Assembly (NCBI RefSeq): GCF_050003625.1
Contig: NC_134397.1
Location: 154,462,691 to 154,526,690, forward strand
DNA length: 64,000 nucleotides
Direction of reading: 5' to 3'
From: Haematobia irritans
Taxonomy: Eukaryota; Arthropoda; Insecta; Diptera; Muscidae
Made by a program: the position numbers and the translations under genes
The notes under the pieces: generated by a model
Database searches by the model: none
Told to the model about the DNA's origin: nothing
Seen by the model: the letters and a program-made list of their open reading frames with translations, nothing else
In this document: in pieces, positions 48,621 to 58,284 of the stretch
Numbering within the stretch: the first letter of the stretch is position 1
How the letters are laid out: every line of letters begins with the position of its first letter

Positions 48621-48719
48621 TATTACCAGAATTGCGAACTATGTTAGCACGATGCATCTGTGTCTGAAGTCCAAATCTCTGTGTCTAAAGTCCATCTTAT
48701 AATGATTATAAGCAAATAA

Positions 48720-48838
48720 TGAATTTCCATCGGTTCCGATTAAATTTGCTCTTCCAAGAGGCTCTGGAAGTCAAATCTGAAGATCGGTTTATATGGGAGC
48801 TATATAACTATGGACAGATATCGGCCATCAGTTGTAAT
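48720..48838 (+). mobile_element. Family A fragment
   Basis: Contains ttccaagaggctctggaagt and gatcggtttatatgggagc, one module of family A, cut off on the right where the MITE/hAT cluster begins. Confidence 0.6.
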
Positions 48839-49936
48839 TAGGGCTGTCACCCGGGACAAATCCCGTCCCGAAATCCCGGGATTTTCGAGACGGGATTTAT
48901 CCCGAATCCCGAGATTTTTTATTTTTAATCCCGGGATTTTTCGGGATCCCGAAAAAGTAATTCAAATTTGCTGAAATTGTGGGCTTTTATGATTGTTTAT
49001 TAATAAATTGGAGTTTTCACTCATTGTAAACCGCCGTTAGATTTCATAACCGACAAATTGAGTTAATAAACATTTATGGTACACCTTGAGTAAGAATTTG
49101 TTATACATGGGGTATATTGAACAGCACAATTTCATCAAAAATCGAGTCCGCAAAAGTCATGGTTCTTTGAATAATGAGTTCATGTGAAATGGAACACTAC
49201 ATAAAATAATAGAATAAAATAATAGAAAATATGACAAGATCGCATTTATCTAATAACAATTTAGAAGTCTTGATATTTTTACTTAAAACGAAGTACATAA
49301 GTATACGAAGATACGCATAATCTAACCCAGACCTTAAAATGTTTTGTTGAGTAATGCGCTTTACAGACTATCAGTTATTCCGGACGAAATGTCGGTTTTT
49401 GTAAAGAATCTTACAGTGTGTCGGGTCGATACGACTTGTCGGCGATGACTAAATAATCGGTAAATGTGTTATCGATCCCATAAACATGCAGCAGTATCGA
49501 TTATGCCTTCGGACTTAACTTATAATGCGCACAATATATGGGATATGTTCGACACGAGCACTGTCGTCCGGAATAACTGATAGTCTGTAAAGCGCATAAG
49601 ATTGCGATATGAAATGTATTTTTTATATAGTTTTGTCACAACACATTTTTATTTTCTTCACAATGTTGAATTAGACAAAATGTTCGTTAAGTATGATAGC
49701 AATTTAAAATTACTTTTTAATATTGTTTTGTTTTTAGTTTTTTGTTCATAAAATGAATTAAACTAAATTGGTTCAATTTACAACAATTTTTTGGCGCTGT
49801 AGATTGTTGTTACTTGAAATATTTATAGAATCCCGGACATTTCGGGATCCCGAAAAAATCCCGGGATCCCGGGATTCTGAATTTTGAAATCCCGAATCCC
49901 GGGATTTTTAAAAATCAAACCCGAACGACAGCCCTA
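48839..49936. mobile_element. hAT-type non-autonomous element, 1,098 bp
   Basis: Terminal inverted repeats tagggctgtc / gacagcccta, flanked by the direct 8-bp duplication gttgtaat (48831-48838 and 49937-49944), the hallmark of the hAT superfamily. Next to each end are dense palindromic cccgggattt/aaatcccggg words (48850-48955 and 49835-49915). There is no transposase. It carries a smaller MITE at 49355-49596. Confidence 0.85.
49355..49596. mobile_element. MITE family H, intact copy with 33-bp perfect terminal inverted repeats
   Basis: The left arm 49355-49387 begins tgcgctttacagactatcag and is matched perfectly by the complement at 49564-49596. The direct repeat taa lies outside both ends (49352-49354, 49597-49599 as taa), a TWA-type target as in PIF/Harbinger elements. 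The third copy (49941-50151) also has taa on both sides. Too short to code. Confidence 0.8.
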
Positions 49937-49940
49937 GTTG

Positions 49941-50151
49941 TAATGCGCCATCCAGAATATAGGTTTATCCGGACGACAGTGCTCGTGTCAAAAATATCCC
50001 AGATAGTGACCACATAATAATCGATACTGCTACTTCATAAGCGATCGCTAACACATTTATTGATTATTTAGTCATCGCCGACAAGTCGTATCGATCCGAC
50101 ACAAACACCGACATTCCGCCCGGAATAACTGATAGTCTGTAAATCGCATAA
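49941..50151. mobile_element. MITE family H, copy 3
   Basis: Begins tgcgccatccagaatatagg after taa and ends ctgatagtctgtaaatcgca before taa. Its left edge coincides with the target duplication of the hAT-type element at 48839-49936, so the hAT element inserted exactly at the edge of this older MITE. Confidence 0.7.
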
Positions 50152-50320
50152 ACAGTGTTTCTCATACCGACAGTCGTAATTATTGTGTTTACACACGACC
50201 ATGTTTTCGACAACCTACGAACGTCACGTTTGTATTTACTCGCTGCCGGTTGAACAGCTGTGTCTATTTAGACGTTTTTGTTTACAACAAATTTAACCTG
50301 CAAAATACAAGTTTAAAAAT

Positions 50321-50650
50321 ATGTTAAAGAAAAAGCTTGAATACAAAATTACTAACAATCCCACACCAAATACGAGTCATAATGTGATCGATGCAACGAA
50401 TAAAAATGAAACATTGAAGGTCTCACCATTTTTTGTCGCTTCATTCTGGGAACAATTTTATGGCTTAGAGTGTCAATTGAACGGAGCCCTTCGTTTGCTA
50501 ACACCTCCACCAGAGATTACACATATATATAATCCTGTTGAATATGCTGCTCAAGTTCATTGTGAATATTTAAGACGTTATTTAAAAGGACCAAAAAAGG
50601 TTTTGTTTATTGGTATGAATCCAGGCGGCGATGGAATGGCCCAAAATGGG
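50321..50650 (+). CDS. SMUG1: SMUG1-type uracil-DNA glycosylase, exon 1
   Basis: Encodes residues 1-110 of a 289-residue protein; the donor ggg|gtaagt follows and the intron is 57 bp. SMUG1 removes uracil and oxidised pyrimidines such as 5-hydroxymethyluracil from DNA in the nucleus, the first step of base excision repair. The exon contains the N-terminal part (PFFVASFWEQFYGLECQLNG) and motif I, FIGMNPGGDGMAQNG, ending at the splice site. The motif I Asn (residue 100) corresponds to the catalytic Asn of human SMUG1. Odd: the family normally has Pro then an aromatic residue after NPG; here they are Gly-Asp. Start chosen as the first in-frame ATG after stops. Human SMUG1 is 270 residues, so the length is normal. 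Confidence 0.93.
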
Positions 50651-50707
50651 GTAAGTATTGACTTCATTATTGCTATTTTATTGGGGCAATCACAATATTT
50701 TACATAG

Positions 50708-51247
50708 GTGCCCTTTGGGAATATATCCACTGTACGTGACATTATGCATTTACATGGCATAGTCCATCAACCAGCTCTACAACATCCCAAAAGACCCATT
50801 AAAGGGTTCGACTGTACGCGAGAAGAGCCTAGTGGCAAAAGATTATGGTCCTTATTTCAAAAACTTGCCAATGGCTCTTTGGATACTTTTTCCCAGCAAT
50901 GTTTTGTACACAATTTTTGTCCATTGGCATTTTTTGATGCTCAAGGACGGAATATAACACCCAGCGAAATAAAAGGTCTCTACAAGAAGGACATACAGGA
51001 TATATGCCTTCGTACAATTGAATGTCAATTGCATTTACTCCAACCTGATGTTGTTATAGCCATTGGTGACTATGTATATAAAACATTGCAAAAGTCTTTT
51101 TATTGCAAGAATAAGCGTCTTTTACGTCTGGCTCATCCTAGTCCTCGATCTCTTAACAATACAAATTGGCCCGAGAAAGCTGAACAATTTTTAACAGAGA
51201 ATAATATATTGAAGTACATGAGAAATGAAACTATTTTTGGTTTTTAA
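50708..51247 (+). CDS. SMUG1: SMUG1-type uracil-DNA glycosylase, exon 2
   Basis: Acceptor tttacatag|gtg; the first codons complete the motif as VPFG, whose Phe (residue 113) corresponds to the base-stacking Phe98 of human SMUG1. Then QHPKRPIKGFDC and CFVHNFCPL (Asn 179, the uracil-recognising Asn), and motif II AHPSPRSLNN with the catalytic His at about residue 253. Stop TAA at 51245. The catalytic and recognition residues are all in place, so the enzyme should be active despite the Gly-Asp change in motif I. Insects lack a family-1 UDG in several lineages, so SMUG1 may carry much of uracil repair; that is known of flies, not seen here. Confidence 0.93.
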   Translation: MPFGNISTVRDIMHLHGIVHQPALQHPKRPIKGFDCTREEPSGKRLWSLFQKLANGSLDTFSQQCFVHNFCPLAFFDAQGRNITPSEIKGLYKKDIQDICLRTIECQLHLLQPDVVIAIGDYVYKTLQKSFYCKNKRLLRLAHPSPRSLNNTNWPEKAEQFLTENNILKYMRNETIFGF

Positions 51248-53040
51248 TTATTAATTATTAAAGCCCCTTAAATTGATTCCAATTGGATTATATCCCAGTA
51301 TTAAAGAGCTGTGCTCTGATAAATATAAATGATCTCGTTTAGCTTTACGATATGAAATTCATTTTATGTGGAGTTTGTTTTCTGTTTTTAATTATTATTT
51401 TCCAATACCGCTCTAACCTAATGACTTCAAATTGCAAAATATTTTATTTTTGTTTCTATTATTAACCAAATATGTATCTGTCTAGTATCACTAAGGTAAT
51501 GCCTAAACCATACACTTCGTCAAATAATGATACACCTCAACTAAACTAAACCATATTAAAATCCAATCCATTTGTCAGAAGTATTTTAAAATGTTCAAAT
51601 GTTACATATGAAATTTTATACATCACCTGATTTTTTTCTTTTTTAGTTTTATCATTTTACAGAATTTTCAACTTATGTCCATTAACTATTTTTGTTGGTT
51701 TTATTTTTCTGCAACATTTTATATTATACAAATTCTGATAGTTTCATTACACCAAGGGGATTTTGTTCATTATTATCCACATTAAATAACATGCCCTGTA
51801 ATATTTTGCTTAAGGTACAAATTCAGATAGTTTTCATTTCCACTAGGTTCAAAATCGTTGGGAAAATGTAGATCTAGTCCTCTGTCTGAAAGAAATCCTT
51901 TTTATATTAAATTTCTGTCTACCTCAAAATGTTTATCTATGAATTGAATTAATTTTAATAAAACATATTTTAATAAATAAACTTTTATAACCAACTGTAA
52001 GCTTTACTCATTCATATTACTTTTATAGTACATACCTACTGGCACAAAATGACTGGCATAAATTTAAAAGAGTTAATTGATGGTGAAATAATCATCCAAT
52101 GTTCTCATACTCGGTATTGATTATCAGTTCGCCAGTACAAGAACATTAGAGGTATTTATTATAATGTGTCCATCGTGATTATATTTTCATCGACATTGTG
52201 GCCAAGCCCAAACGGAGCTCCGCATATCCGGCCGCATTATTATTGACAATTTTTTTTGGATTCCTCTAAAATAAAGGTGTAAAAATATAAATTAAGACGA
52301 TTATACTCAAGTCTGGTTAAATTATGGATGGAAGAGATCCAATGCATTGATTACAAAATATTTCATATTTCTATATTAATTGATTAAAAAATGTAACATT
52401 GTATTCAGCTTGAAAACTGAATATAGTACTTTTAAAAATGTTGAAAAGTCCTCCGCATCCTAGATATTCATATAATTTTTACTATCAACAATTCTAATGA
52501 TCAAGATTTATGTTTGATATATTTTCAATCAAAAGGAAAATGCAAACAGTAGATACCAACACAGGAATTGGCATACAAAAATTACACCAGCGATTATTGG
52601 CATGCAAATTAAATTTTACTGGAAGACCATAATGTGCTTTTGAAAAGAAACTACAATCAAATGATAATACGCATAACGAAACATTCATTTTTGCATTGCA
52701 TGCCAATAATTTTTTCCAAATATGCTTTATGGGCATAAAATAAGTTGCTAGTGGCGCCTCACGGAATTCTCTGTAGTTTTTTATCGTGTGTAGTACGATA
52801 TGAACTTCCAGTGGAATTTTCCCATACCCCTAAGAAATACATTACTTTATATTCTAAAAGAAATTCCGTATTATTATCAACTTTTTACATTTAGTTTCCA
52901 TAAGAAATAATTGAAAAACTGTATTATTGGCATGCATAGCAAATTTCCATATGAAATCTAAAGATGATTTTTAGAACATACGTTCCTGAAAATCGTCAAT
53001 GGATTAACGTTTAATATTAGTACCGCCGGTAAATAAGATT
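51248..53040. other. 3' flank of SMUG1 and low-copy intergenic DNA
   Basis: AT-rich sequence with ATTAAA (51257) and AATAAA-type hexamers (51970-51980) that could end transcripts. The 80-codon minus-strand open frame at 52494-52736 resembles nothing known. 52407-52430 is a fragment of the fold-back arm found in the mucin intron. Confidence 0.4.
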
Positions 53041-53382
53041 TAGGTTAGGTTATGTGGCAGCTCGATGTATCAAGCTCACTTAGACTATTCAGTCCATTGT
53101 GATACCACAGTTGTGAACTTCTCTCTTATCACTGAGTGCTGCCCGATTCCATGTTAAGCTCAATGACAAGGGACCTCCTTTTTATAGCCGAGTCCGAACG
53201 GCGTTCCACATTCCAGTGAAACCACTTAGAGAAGCTTTGAAACCCTCAGAAATGTTACCAGCATTACTGAGGTGGGATAATCCACCGCTGAAAAACTTTT
53301 TGGTGTTCGGTCGTAGCAGGAATCGAACCCACGACCTTGTGTATGCAAGGCGGGCATGCTAACCATTGCACCACGGTGGCTC
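53041..53382 (-). repeat. tRNA-derived SINE, near-complete copy
   Basis: Read on the minus strand, the head starts ggagccaccgtggtgcaatg, with an A box (tggtgcaatggttagcatg) and a B box (ggttcgattcc), i.e. a tRNA-like RNA polymerase III promoter. The body follows (gaccgaacaccaaaaag, aatccaccg in complement) and the 3' end is a short aacctaacc tail at 53041-53050. Homologous copies at 60904-61173 and, partly, 4875-4985. The 63-codon open frame across the head is not a gene. Confidence 0.8.
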
Positions 53383-54318
53383 CAATATCCACATTTTACT
53401 TTATACATCATAAACATTAGGGTCGAAACCTATTAAAGTGGATTTGAAATCCATCAAATGACAGTTGATATCTAGTTAAAGTGGGTTTTGGAAGTGTAAT
53501 TGGTAATTAGGGTAAGTCGTTTTTATCTGTTGTTTCCATTTTATAAAGACATGAAATACACGAGAATCATGTGATTTTCGTACCAATACTTAGTACTAAG
53601 TTCGTTTCTGCGAAAAACGAATATCTTCATCTATCTCCGTAAATAGGGTCTCAAACCCAGGCATGTTAACTTATTTATGCGAAATAATATACCTGCCTAT
53701 TTTTTCGTGCGAAAAATCCAGGGTTGTCTAAATATGTGTTTGAAAATGCTCAAAACAAAGATTTCGCATTTATTCCGCGCTAACGTTTTTTATATGGATG
53801 GCTTAAAGGTAGAATTACATACCATGCGTTCAATGCGTCCGATGATTGAAGAGTAGAAATTTCTCTTTGAAATCAAAAGCTGGAATAGTTTGCCGCAAAC
53901 AGAAAAAAATCAACTCTTTCAACAACGCACGGATTGACACATGGTGTGTAATTCAACCTTAATGCATTGAATTATATTAAGGGAAATATCTGGTGTTTCT
54001 TCAGAACACGGTTTCCCAACTGAAATTAATCACGAAAATGTTTGAAAACATGTTCAATTTCAACAGTTCTCCTATGGATTCGTATATTGGGTGTACATTT
54101 GAAAGAAAACGTTATTCCATTAGGTCGCAAACAAAATTTCATATATTACCTATACGCCATCTACACTATGTTATCCACTTTCCAACACTGAACCCCATTT
54201 TTTGACAACTGACGTAAATGAGAGAAGCATTTTTAAAATAAACACAGCAACGTACCGCGAAAGGGACGCTGATAAAATATATAAATTGTGTATTTTAAAA
54301 GAAATAAGTTATTTAAAA
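53383..54318. other. Intergenic DNA upstream of deterin
   Basis: Low-copy sequence with no recognised repeat. It should contain the deterin promoter, but no TATA box or clear initiator stands out. The only in-frame upstream start to deterin is a TTG, so the ATG at 54319 is preferred. Confidence 0.4.
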
Positions 54319-54621
54319 ATGAGTGAAAAATTAAGCGAGAAATTTAGCAAATTTGATAAGGTTTACCTAATGGAGAAACACCGAATTGATAGTTTTAAAA
54401 AATGGCCCTACGATGAGACGACGGAATGTAGCATAACAAAAATGGCCCAAGCTGGTTTCTATTGGTCAGGAAATAAAAATGACGAGGATACGGTCACATG
54501 TTTTGTTTGTGGAAAAACATTGCACGGCTGGGATCCAACTGACGATCCATGGACAGAACATGCCAAACATGCACCACAATGCCAATTTGTCAAATATCGT
54601 CACAAGGAAGCTGATTTGACG
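54319..54621 (+). CDS. Det: Deterin/survivin (BIRC5-type), exon 1 with the BIR domain
   Basis: Encodes residues 1-101 of a 144-residue protein. One BIR domain spans about residues 18-92: HRIDSFKKWP, MAQAGFYWSG, then the zinc site CFVCGKTLHGW...DPW..H......C with Cys61, Cys64, His81 and Cys88 (C-x2-C-x16-H-x6-C, exactly the family spacing). The phrase WDPTDDPW and the small size mark the survivin branch, not the multi-BIR caspase inhibitors. Survivin/deterin is a subunit of the chromosomal passenger complex with INCENP, borealin and Aurora B, and directs it to centromeres; in flies it has also been described as anti-apoptotic. Donor acg|gtgagt at 54622, after a whole codon. Confidence 0.93.
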
Positions 54622-54723
54622 GTGAGTCTTTGTGTGTATAAGGGTGTTTGTGAAAACAATGGATGATGTTTTCACAATCGATGATCATGAAAGATCCTGT
54701 TTTATATTTTTTTACAATTCCAG

Positions 54724-54855
54724 GTGGAAGAATTCTTGAATATATTCTCAACCGTTGGCATGAATAAATTACAAAAAGATATCAATGCAATGAAAAATAG
54801 TTTTCTATCACGGTCATCATCTGAAATGGAAAAATTTTTAATGGAGAAAAAGTGA
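54724..54855 (+). CDS. Det: Deterin/survivin, exon 2 with the C-terminal helix
   Basis: Acceptor aattccag|gtg at 54723/54724, after a 102-bp intron; in frame with exon 1. The 43 residues (VEEFLNIFSTVGMNKLQKDI..., Lys/Glu/Met-rich to EKFLMEKK) fit the long C-terminal helix with which survivin packs against borealin and INCENP. TGA at 54853. The total of 144 residues is close to human survivin (142). An AATAAA lies 65 nt downstream (54920). Confidence 0.88.
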   Translation: MEEFLNIFSTVGMNKLQKDINAMKNSFLSRSSSEMEKFLMEKK

Positions 54856-54919
54856 GCAATGGAGAAAATGCGAACCTAGGTTACTTATAGGATAGAGTTA
54901 AATATTATTAGTAAAAGCA

Positions 54920-54925
54920 AATAAA
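54920..54925 (+). terminator. Poly(A) signal of deterin
   Basis: Canonical AATAAA 65 nt after the deterin stop codon. Confidence 0.6.
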
Positions 54926-55425
54926 TGATTCTTGTTTAAATTGTTTTGCAAAAGAATTCTACTTTACAAAGTTAATTATGGCATAAAGGTGATATTTATT
55001 GGCATAAACGGTGTATATTCGGTATATCTCTATTGTTGAAATGTCTGTACCCAAAGTAGGGCATCTGGACAAATTGAGGACTCATCACAAAGAGAATAAA
55101 ATTTGCCAGCAAATGAAGTTTAGGTTTAGATGTTCATTGGAAAAAGATATTACAAGCAATGAAAATTGTAAAATTATTACATTAAATTTTTAACAATTGC
55201 TACCCTTGTGCACGGCATTATATAAAGCTGAGTTCTTATTATAGGCGTTACACCAAAGAGAGTTGAAATGGCCTTTGTATGCATACTATTGCATACAAAG
55301 GCCTGTATTGTTAAATCCGAGTCAGCTAACTAAATTATTGTTAAAGGTTAGCTAACTAAATTAAAATTTTACGACGAATGTCTGTCATATAGTGTATGTA
55401 CTCATATGCGAAATGCGATCTTAAC
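54926..55425. other. Intergenic DNA between deterin and the retrotransposon fragment
   Basis: Low-copy sequence. The 60-codon open frame at 55011-55193 shows no recognisable motif. A short inverted pair tgcatacaaaggcc/ggcctttgtatgcat occurs near 55269-55304. Confidence 0.4.
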
Positions 55426-55437
55426 TACTAAAAATGT

Positions 55438-56406
55438 TGTTGTTGTAACAGTTTTTAATGTATTTTCATCCATTTTGTTCTATGCTTGTGTAGTTCAGCT
55501 AGTAGCCAGATCAAGGAACTCTGCGACAAGGATGGGGTGTGTCCAGAGTGATCTGGTAGTGAGACGGGTAGGCTTAGCTGGGTAAGCAAAAAGGTGACGA
55601 GTGTCATGTGGCCCTTGATTACATATGGGACACACGTCAGCTACGCTGCTATCAATCACTGATAAGTATAAATTGAGGCGGCTGCACTTGCCTGATCTTA
55701 GTTGGGCCAATACTACCCTTGTCTGCCGTGGAAGGTCTCTCTCCTCCGGTGCTATGGGCGGCGATAGGACTCCGAGAACAGGATTAACCTTGTAGCTTCT
55801 CACCGCTTCAGTTACAGTATCCTCATGAATCCTGTTCAGACCTGTCTTGTATGCTGCCTGATCTAGAGGCTCTCTTTTGTAACGCTGGATCTCGGGCTCG
55901 AGAAGGTGAAGATCAACCCTTACATTCCTGGGTGGAGGTTGTCTATCCACAAGATGGTGATTCGGATGACAACTTCGATGGCAACCCAAGAGATACTGCT
56001 TTGACAATATGTAGTTGTGTCGACGCACTGGGATGATCTTTGTCTCCGCATAAAGGTGATCCAGGGGTGTACTGCGGAGATATCCTGTTGCGGTTCTAAG
56101 GGCAGCGTTCTGACAGTTCTGTATGTTATTCCACTGCGTATCGCTCGTTTGAGGTGTCCACACTGGCGCTGCATAGTTTACCACTGACCGGCCAATTGCC
56201 TTATATGTAGTTAACAAGGTTTCTTTGTCCGCACCCCAAGTGCTGCCGGCAAGTGACTTGAGGACCTTGTTTCTACCGCGGAGCTTTTCACAAATTGCAG
56301 TGGCATGGGCGGACGACTTATAAAGGCTGTCGAATGTGACCCCGAGAATCTTGGGGTAATTTGTTGTCGGAATTGTTTCGCCATCGACTCTGACATTCAA
56401 CTACCT
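55438..56406 (-). mobile_element. 5'-truncated non-LTR retrotransposon
   Basis: The minus-strand insert ends in a short CAA-type tail (ttacaacaaac in complement, 55438-55449) and is cut off at its 5' side near 56406, where coding sequence stops abruptly. Near-identical 12-mers flank it: actactaaaaat (55426-55437) and actactgaaaat (56407-56418), a likely target duplication with one mismatch. 5' truncation, a simple tail and a duplication of this size are typical of LINE-type insertion. Confidence 0.75.
55495..56400 (-). pseudogene. C-terminal fragment of a non-LTR retrotransposon reverse transcriptase ORF
   Basis: An open frame of about 300 codons, starting inside the protein. Landmarks: NYPKILGVTFD, YKAIGRSVVNYAAPVW and a C-terminal CPICNQGPHDTRHLF (Cys/His cluster) ending LDLATS. 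These are the thumb and C-terminal segments found in jockey/CR1-type elements; the polymerase active site and the endonuclease are missing. The frame has no stops or shifts, so the insertion is fairly young, but it cannot move without the rest. Confidence 0.8.
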
Positions 56407-56418
56407 ACTACTGAAAAT

Positions 56419-57032
56419 ATTTCAGTTGACCGTAAAAATATTTAAAATTTACTTTCTGTTAGCAGAGAGTTAAAGCCTAGCGGAGCTTCTTGACAATGGT
56501 CCTATTGTTTAACGCACGATGTTTGCACTAGGGATTTCTCATCGATATTTTTCCGATTATTAAGATGTTTAAAAATATTTTTCTGGCATTCTATGGTCAG
56601 TTGCTAATGCAAATAAAACCTATTTTGATTTTTTTCAATACTTTCATCATTCTCGATCAGGTTAGATAATGTACAAAAATCTTTTGTATTACAGGATTTC
56701 ACATTGCAAATCAGTTTGTTTTCGATATAGCCACAATGTTTGAAATCCACTGCGAGAGACCTTATTTCTTTATATCATGTCTACTGATATCATTCGAAAT
56801 CTACTTGGAACATATTTTGGGGATTTGCACTTGCAAGTTTTACCTATTAATTTTTGTTGGAATGGAACATATATTGGCATTTATAGCTAACATTCAAGTT
56901 TCTTTTTGTTTTAATTGGCATCACTGAATTTCATATGTTTTTGTTTATAAACAAAAAACCATATTTATAAATTATTTCAACTTTACGAATTTTGTTAAAT
57001 TTCTGCCAAAAACTTTTGTTCGGTTTTATAAA
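56419..57032. other. Intergenic DNA upstream of ADAT2
   Basis: Low-copy AT-rich sequence with no repeat family recognised; presumably includes the ADAT2 promoter. The 63-codon open frame at 56736-56927 is hydrophobic but otherwise unremarkable. Confidence 0.4.
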
Positions 57033-57518
57033 ATGGCATTGGATGAGTACATGACGGAGGCATTTATAGAAGCTCGAAAAGCACTCTCTTTAGGCGAAGT
57101 TCCTGTTGGATGTGTGTTCATTTACAAAGAAAACATTATAGCACGAGGAGGAAATGAAGTTAATGCCACCAAAAATGCTACACGCCATGCTGAATTTGTA
57201 TGCATCGATCAAGTATTGGAATTCTGCAAGAATATGAACGTCCAACCAAATAAAGTATTTCCGGAAATATCCGTTGTAGTAACTGTTGAACCGTGTATTA
57301 TGTGTTCGGCGGCCCTTCATGATCTCAGAGTTAGGGAAATCTTTTATGGCTGTGCTAATGACCGATTTGGTGGCAAAACTGTTGTTGACGTCCCAAATGT
57401 TATGGGATATTCGATTAAAATAGAAGGGGGTGTGAGAGCAGACGAGGCAATGGATTTGTTAAAAGAGTTTTACAAAGGTGAAAATCCTTCGGCTCCAATA
57501 GCTAAGAGTAAACGGTGA
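57033..57518 (+). CDS. Adat2: tRNA-specific adenosine deaminase subunit ADAT2
   Basis: Intronless, 161 residues. A zinc-dependent cytidine-deaminase fold: proton-shuttling HAE (His52, Glu54) and the zinc pair in VEPCIMCSAAL (Cys88, Cys91). GEVPVGCV near residue 21 and FYGCANDRFGG near 104 are also typical of the TadA/ADAT2 family. ADAT2 pairs with ADAT3 to convert adenosine 34 to inosine in the anticodon of several tRNAs. The intact Glu marks ADAT2, because ADAT3 lacks it, and the short length excludes ADAT1. ATG is preceded by tataaaATGG, a good fly start. An AATAAA lies 31 nt after the stop. Confidence 0.94.
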   Translation: MALDEYMTEAFIEARKALSLGEVPVGCVFIYKENIIARGGNEVNATKNATRHAEFVCIDQVLEFCKNMNVQPNKVFPEISVVVTVEPCIMCSAALHDLRVREIFYGCANDRFGGKTVVDVPNVMGYSIKIEGGVRADEAMDLLKEFYKGENPSAPIAKSKR

Positions 57519-57548
57519 TGAAGACCTTACTATAATGTATTTATGAGT

Positions 57549-57554
57549 AATAAA
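57549..57554 (+). terminator. Poly(A) signal of ADAT2
   Basis: AATAAA 31 nt after the ADAT2 stop codon, followed by a T-rich stretch. Confidence 0.6.
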
Positions 57555-58284
57555 ATGTTTTCCGCTATTAGTATTAGTTATTTTTTATTACATCCTAACT
57601 ACTCAGTGTTCCTTAAATTGTAGATCACTAATATTTGAAGGAATAGTTTTTGAAATTATTAACAAAAAGGAAGAGTTAAAATGAGTTCTGCAAAAGAGGT
57701 TATTTTCATACGAGTTTTGAACCTTGAAGGTCGGTGCAATGTTCTGGTTTCATAGCTTACATTTGTTATTCATAAAAATACGTATGAAGACAAAGTCTAG
57801 TTACATCCTCAGATAAATTTTACTCATTTTTATTATTATTTTTATAAATATGTAATTCAAGAAAACTTCAGCAAAAACTCCTGTTTTTATCTTGTATATT
57901 TTTCTGTTCTTCCCATGGGAAGGAACTTATTTGCAAGAGGTGCATACGGGCCCTTAAATCTGATATCTTGCACACAACACAGCTTAATACAGCGTTCACG
58001 TCAATCATGTTTTGGGGTTTGAAATGTTTCCCTTTGTAAGTATTTAAAACTAGTCGTTTTTCTCATACTAAAATCAAAGTCCAAACGTTTTTAATTAATC
58101 TAAATACACAGAAAAAAATATCACAAAAATAAATAAAAATTTATTTCAAACAATCAATTTTTAAATCAAACTGAAAACAAAAGTCAGATTAGAAAGTAAT
58201 TGAAAATAGTTACGATTTTAATTCAAATGATTTTTTTAAGTGTTGCATACAACATCAATTAAATTTTAGATTGGTTCAATTAAA
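57555..58284. other. Low-copy intergenic DNA
   Basis: AT-rich, no open frame above 60 codons and no recognised repeat except a short acacagaaaaaaatatcaca piece (58105) like MITE ends. Confidence 0.45.

Noticed and set aside
52494..52736. 80-codon minus-strand open frame as a small secreted protein
   Set aside because: No N-terminal signal peptide, no splice sites or poly(A) signal in context, and composition typical of AT-rich DNA.
53226..53417. 63-codon open frame on the minus strand
   Set aside because: Lies over the tRNA head and body of the SINE.
54202..54318. Longer deterin N terminus
   Set aside because: The frame is open upstream but has only a TTG; the first ATG at 54319 gives the normal survivin length and start.
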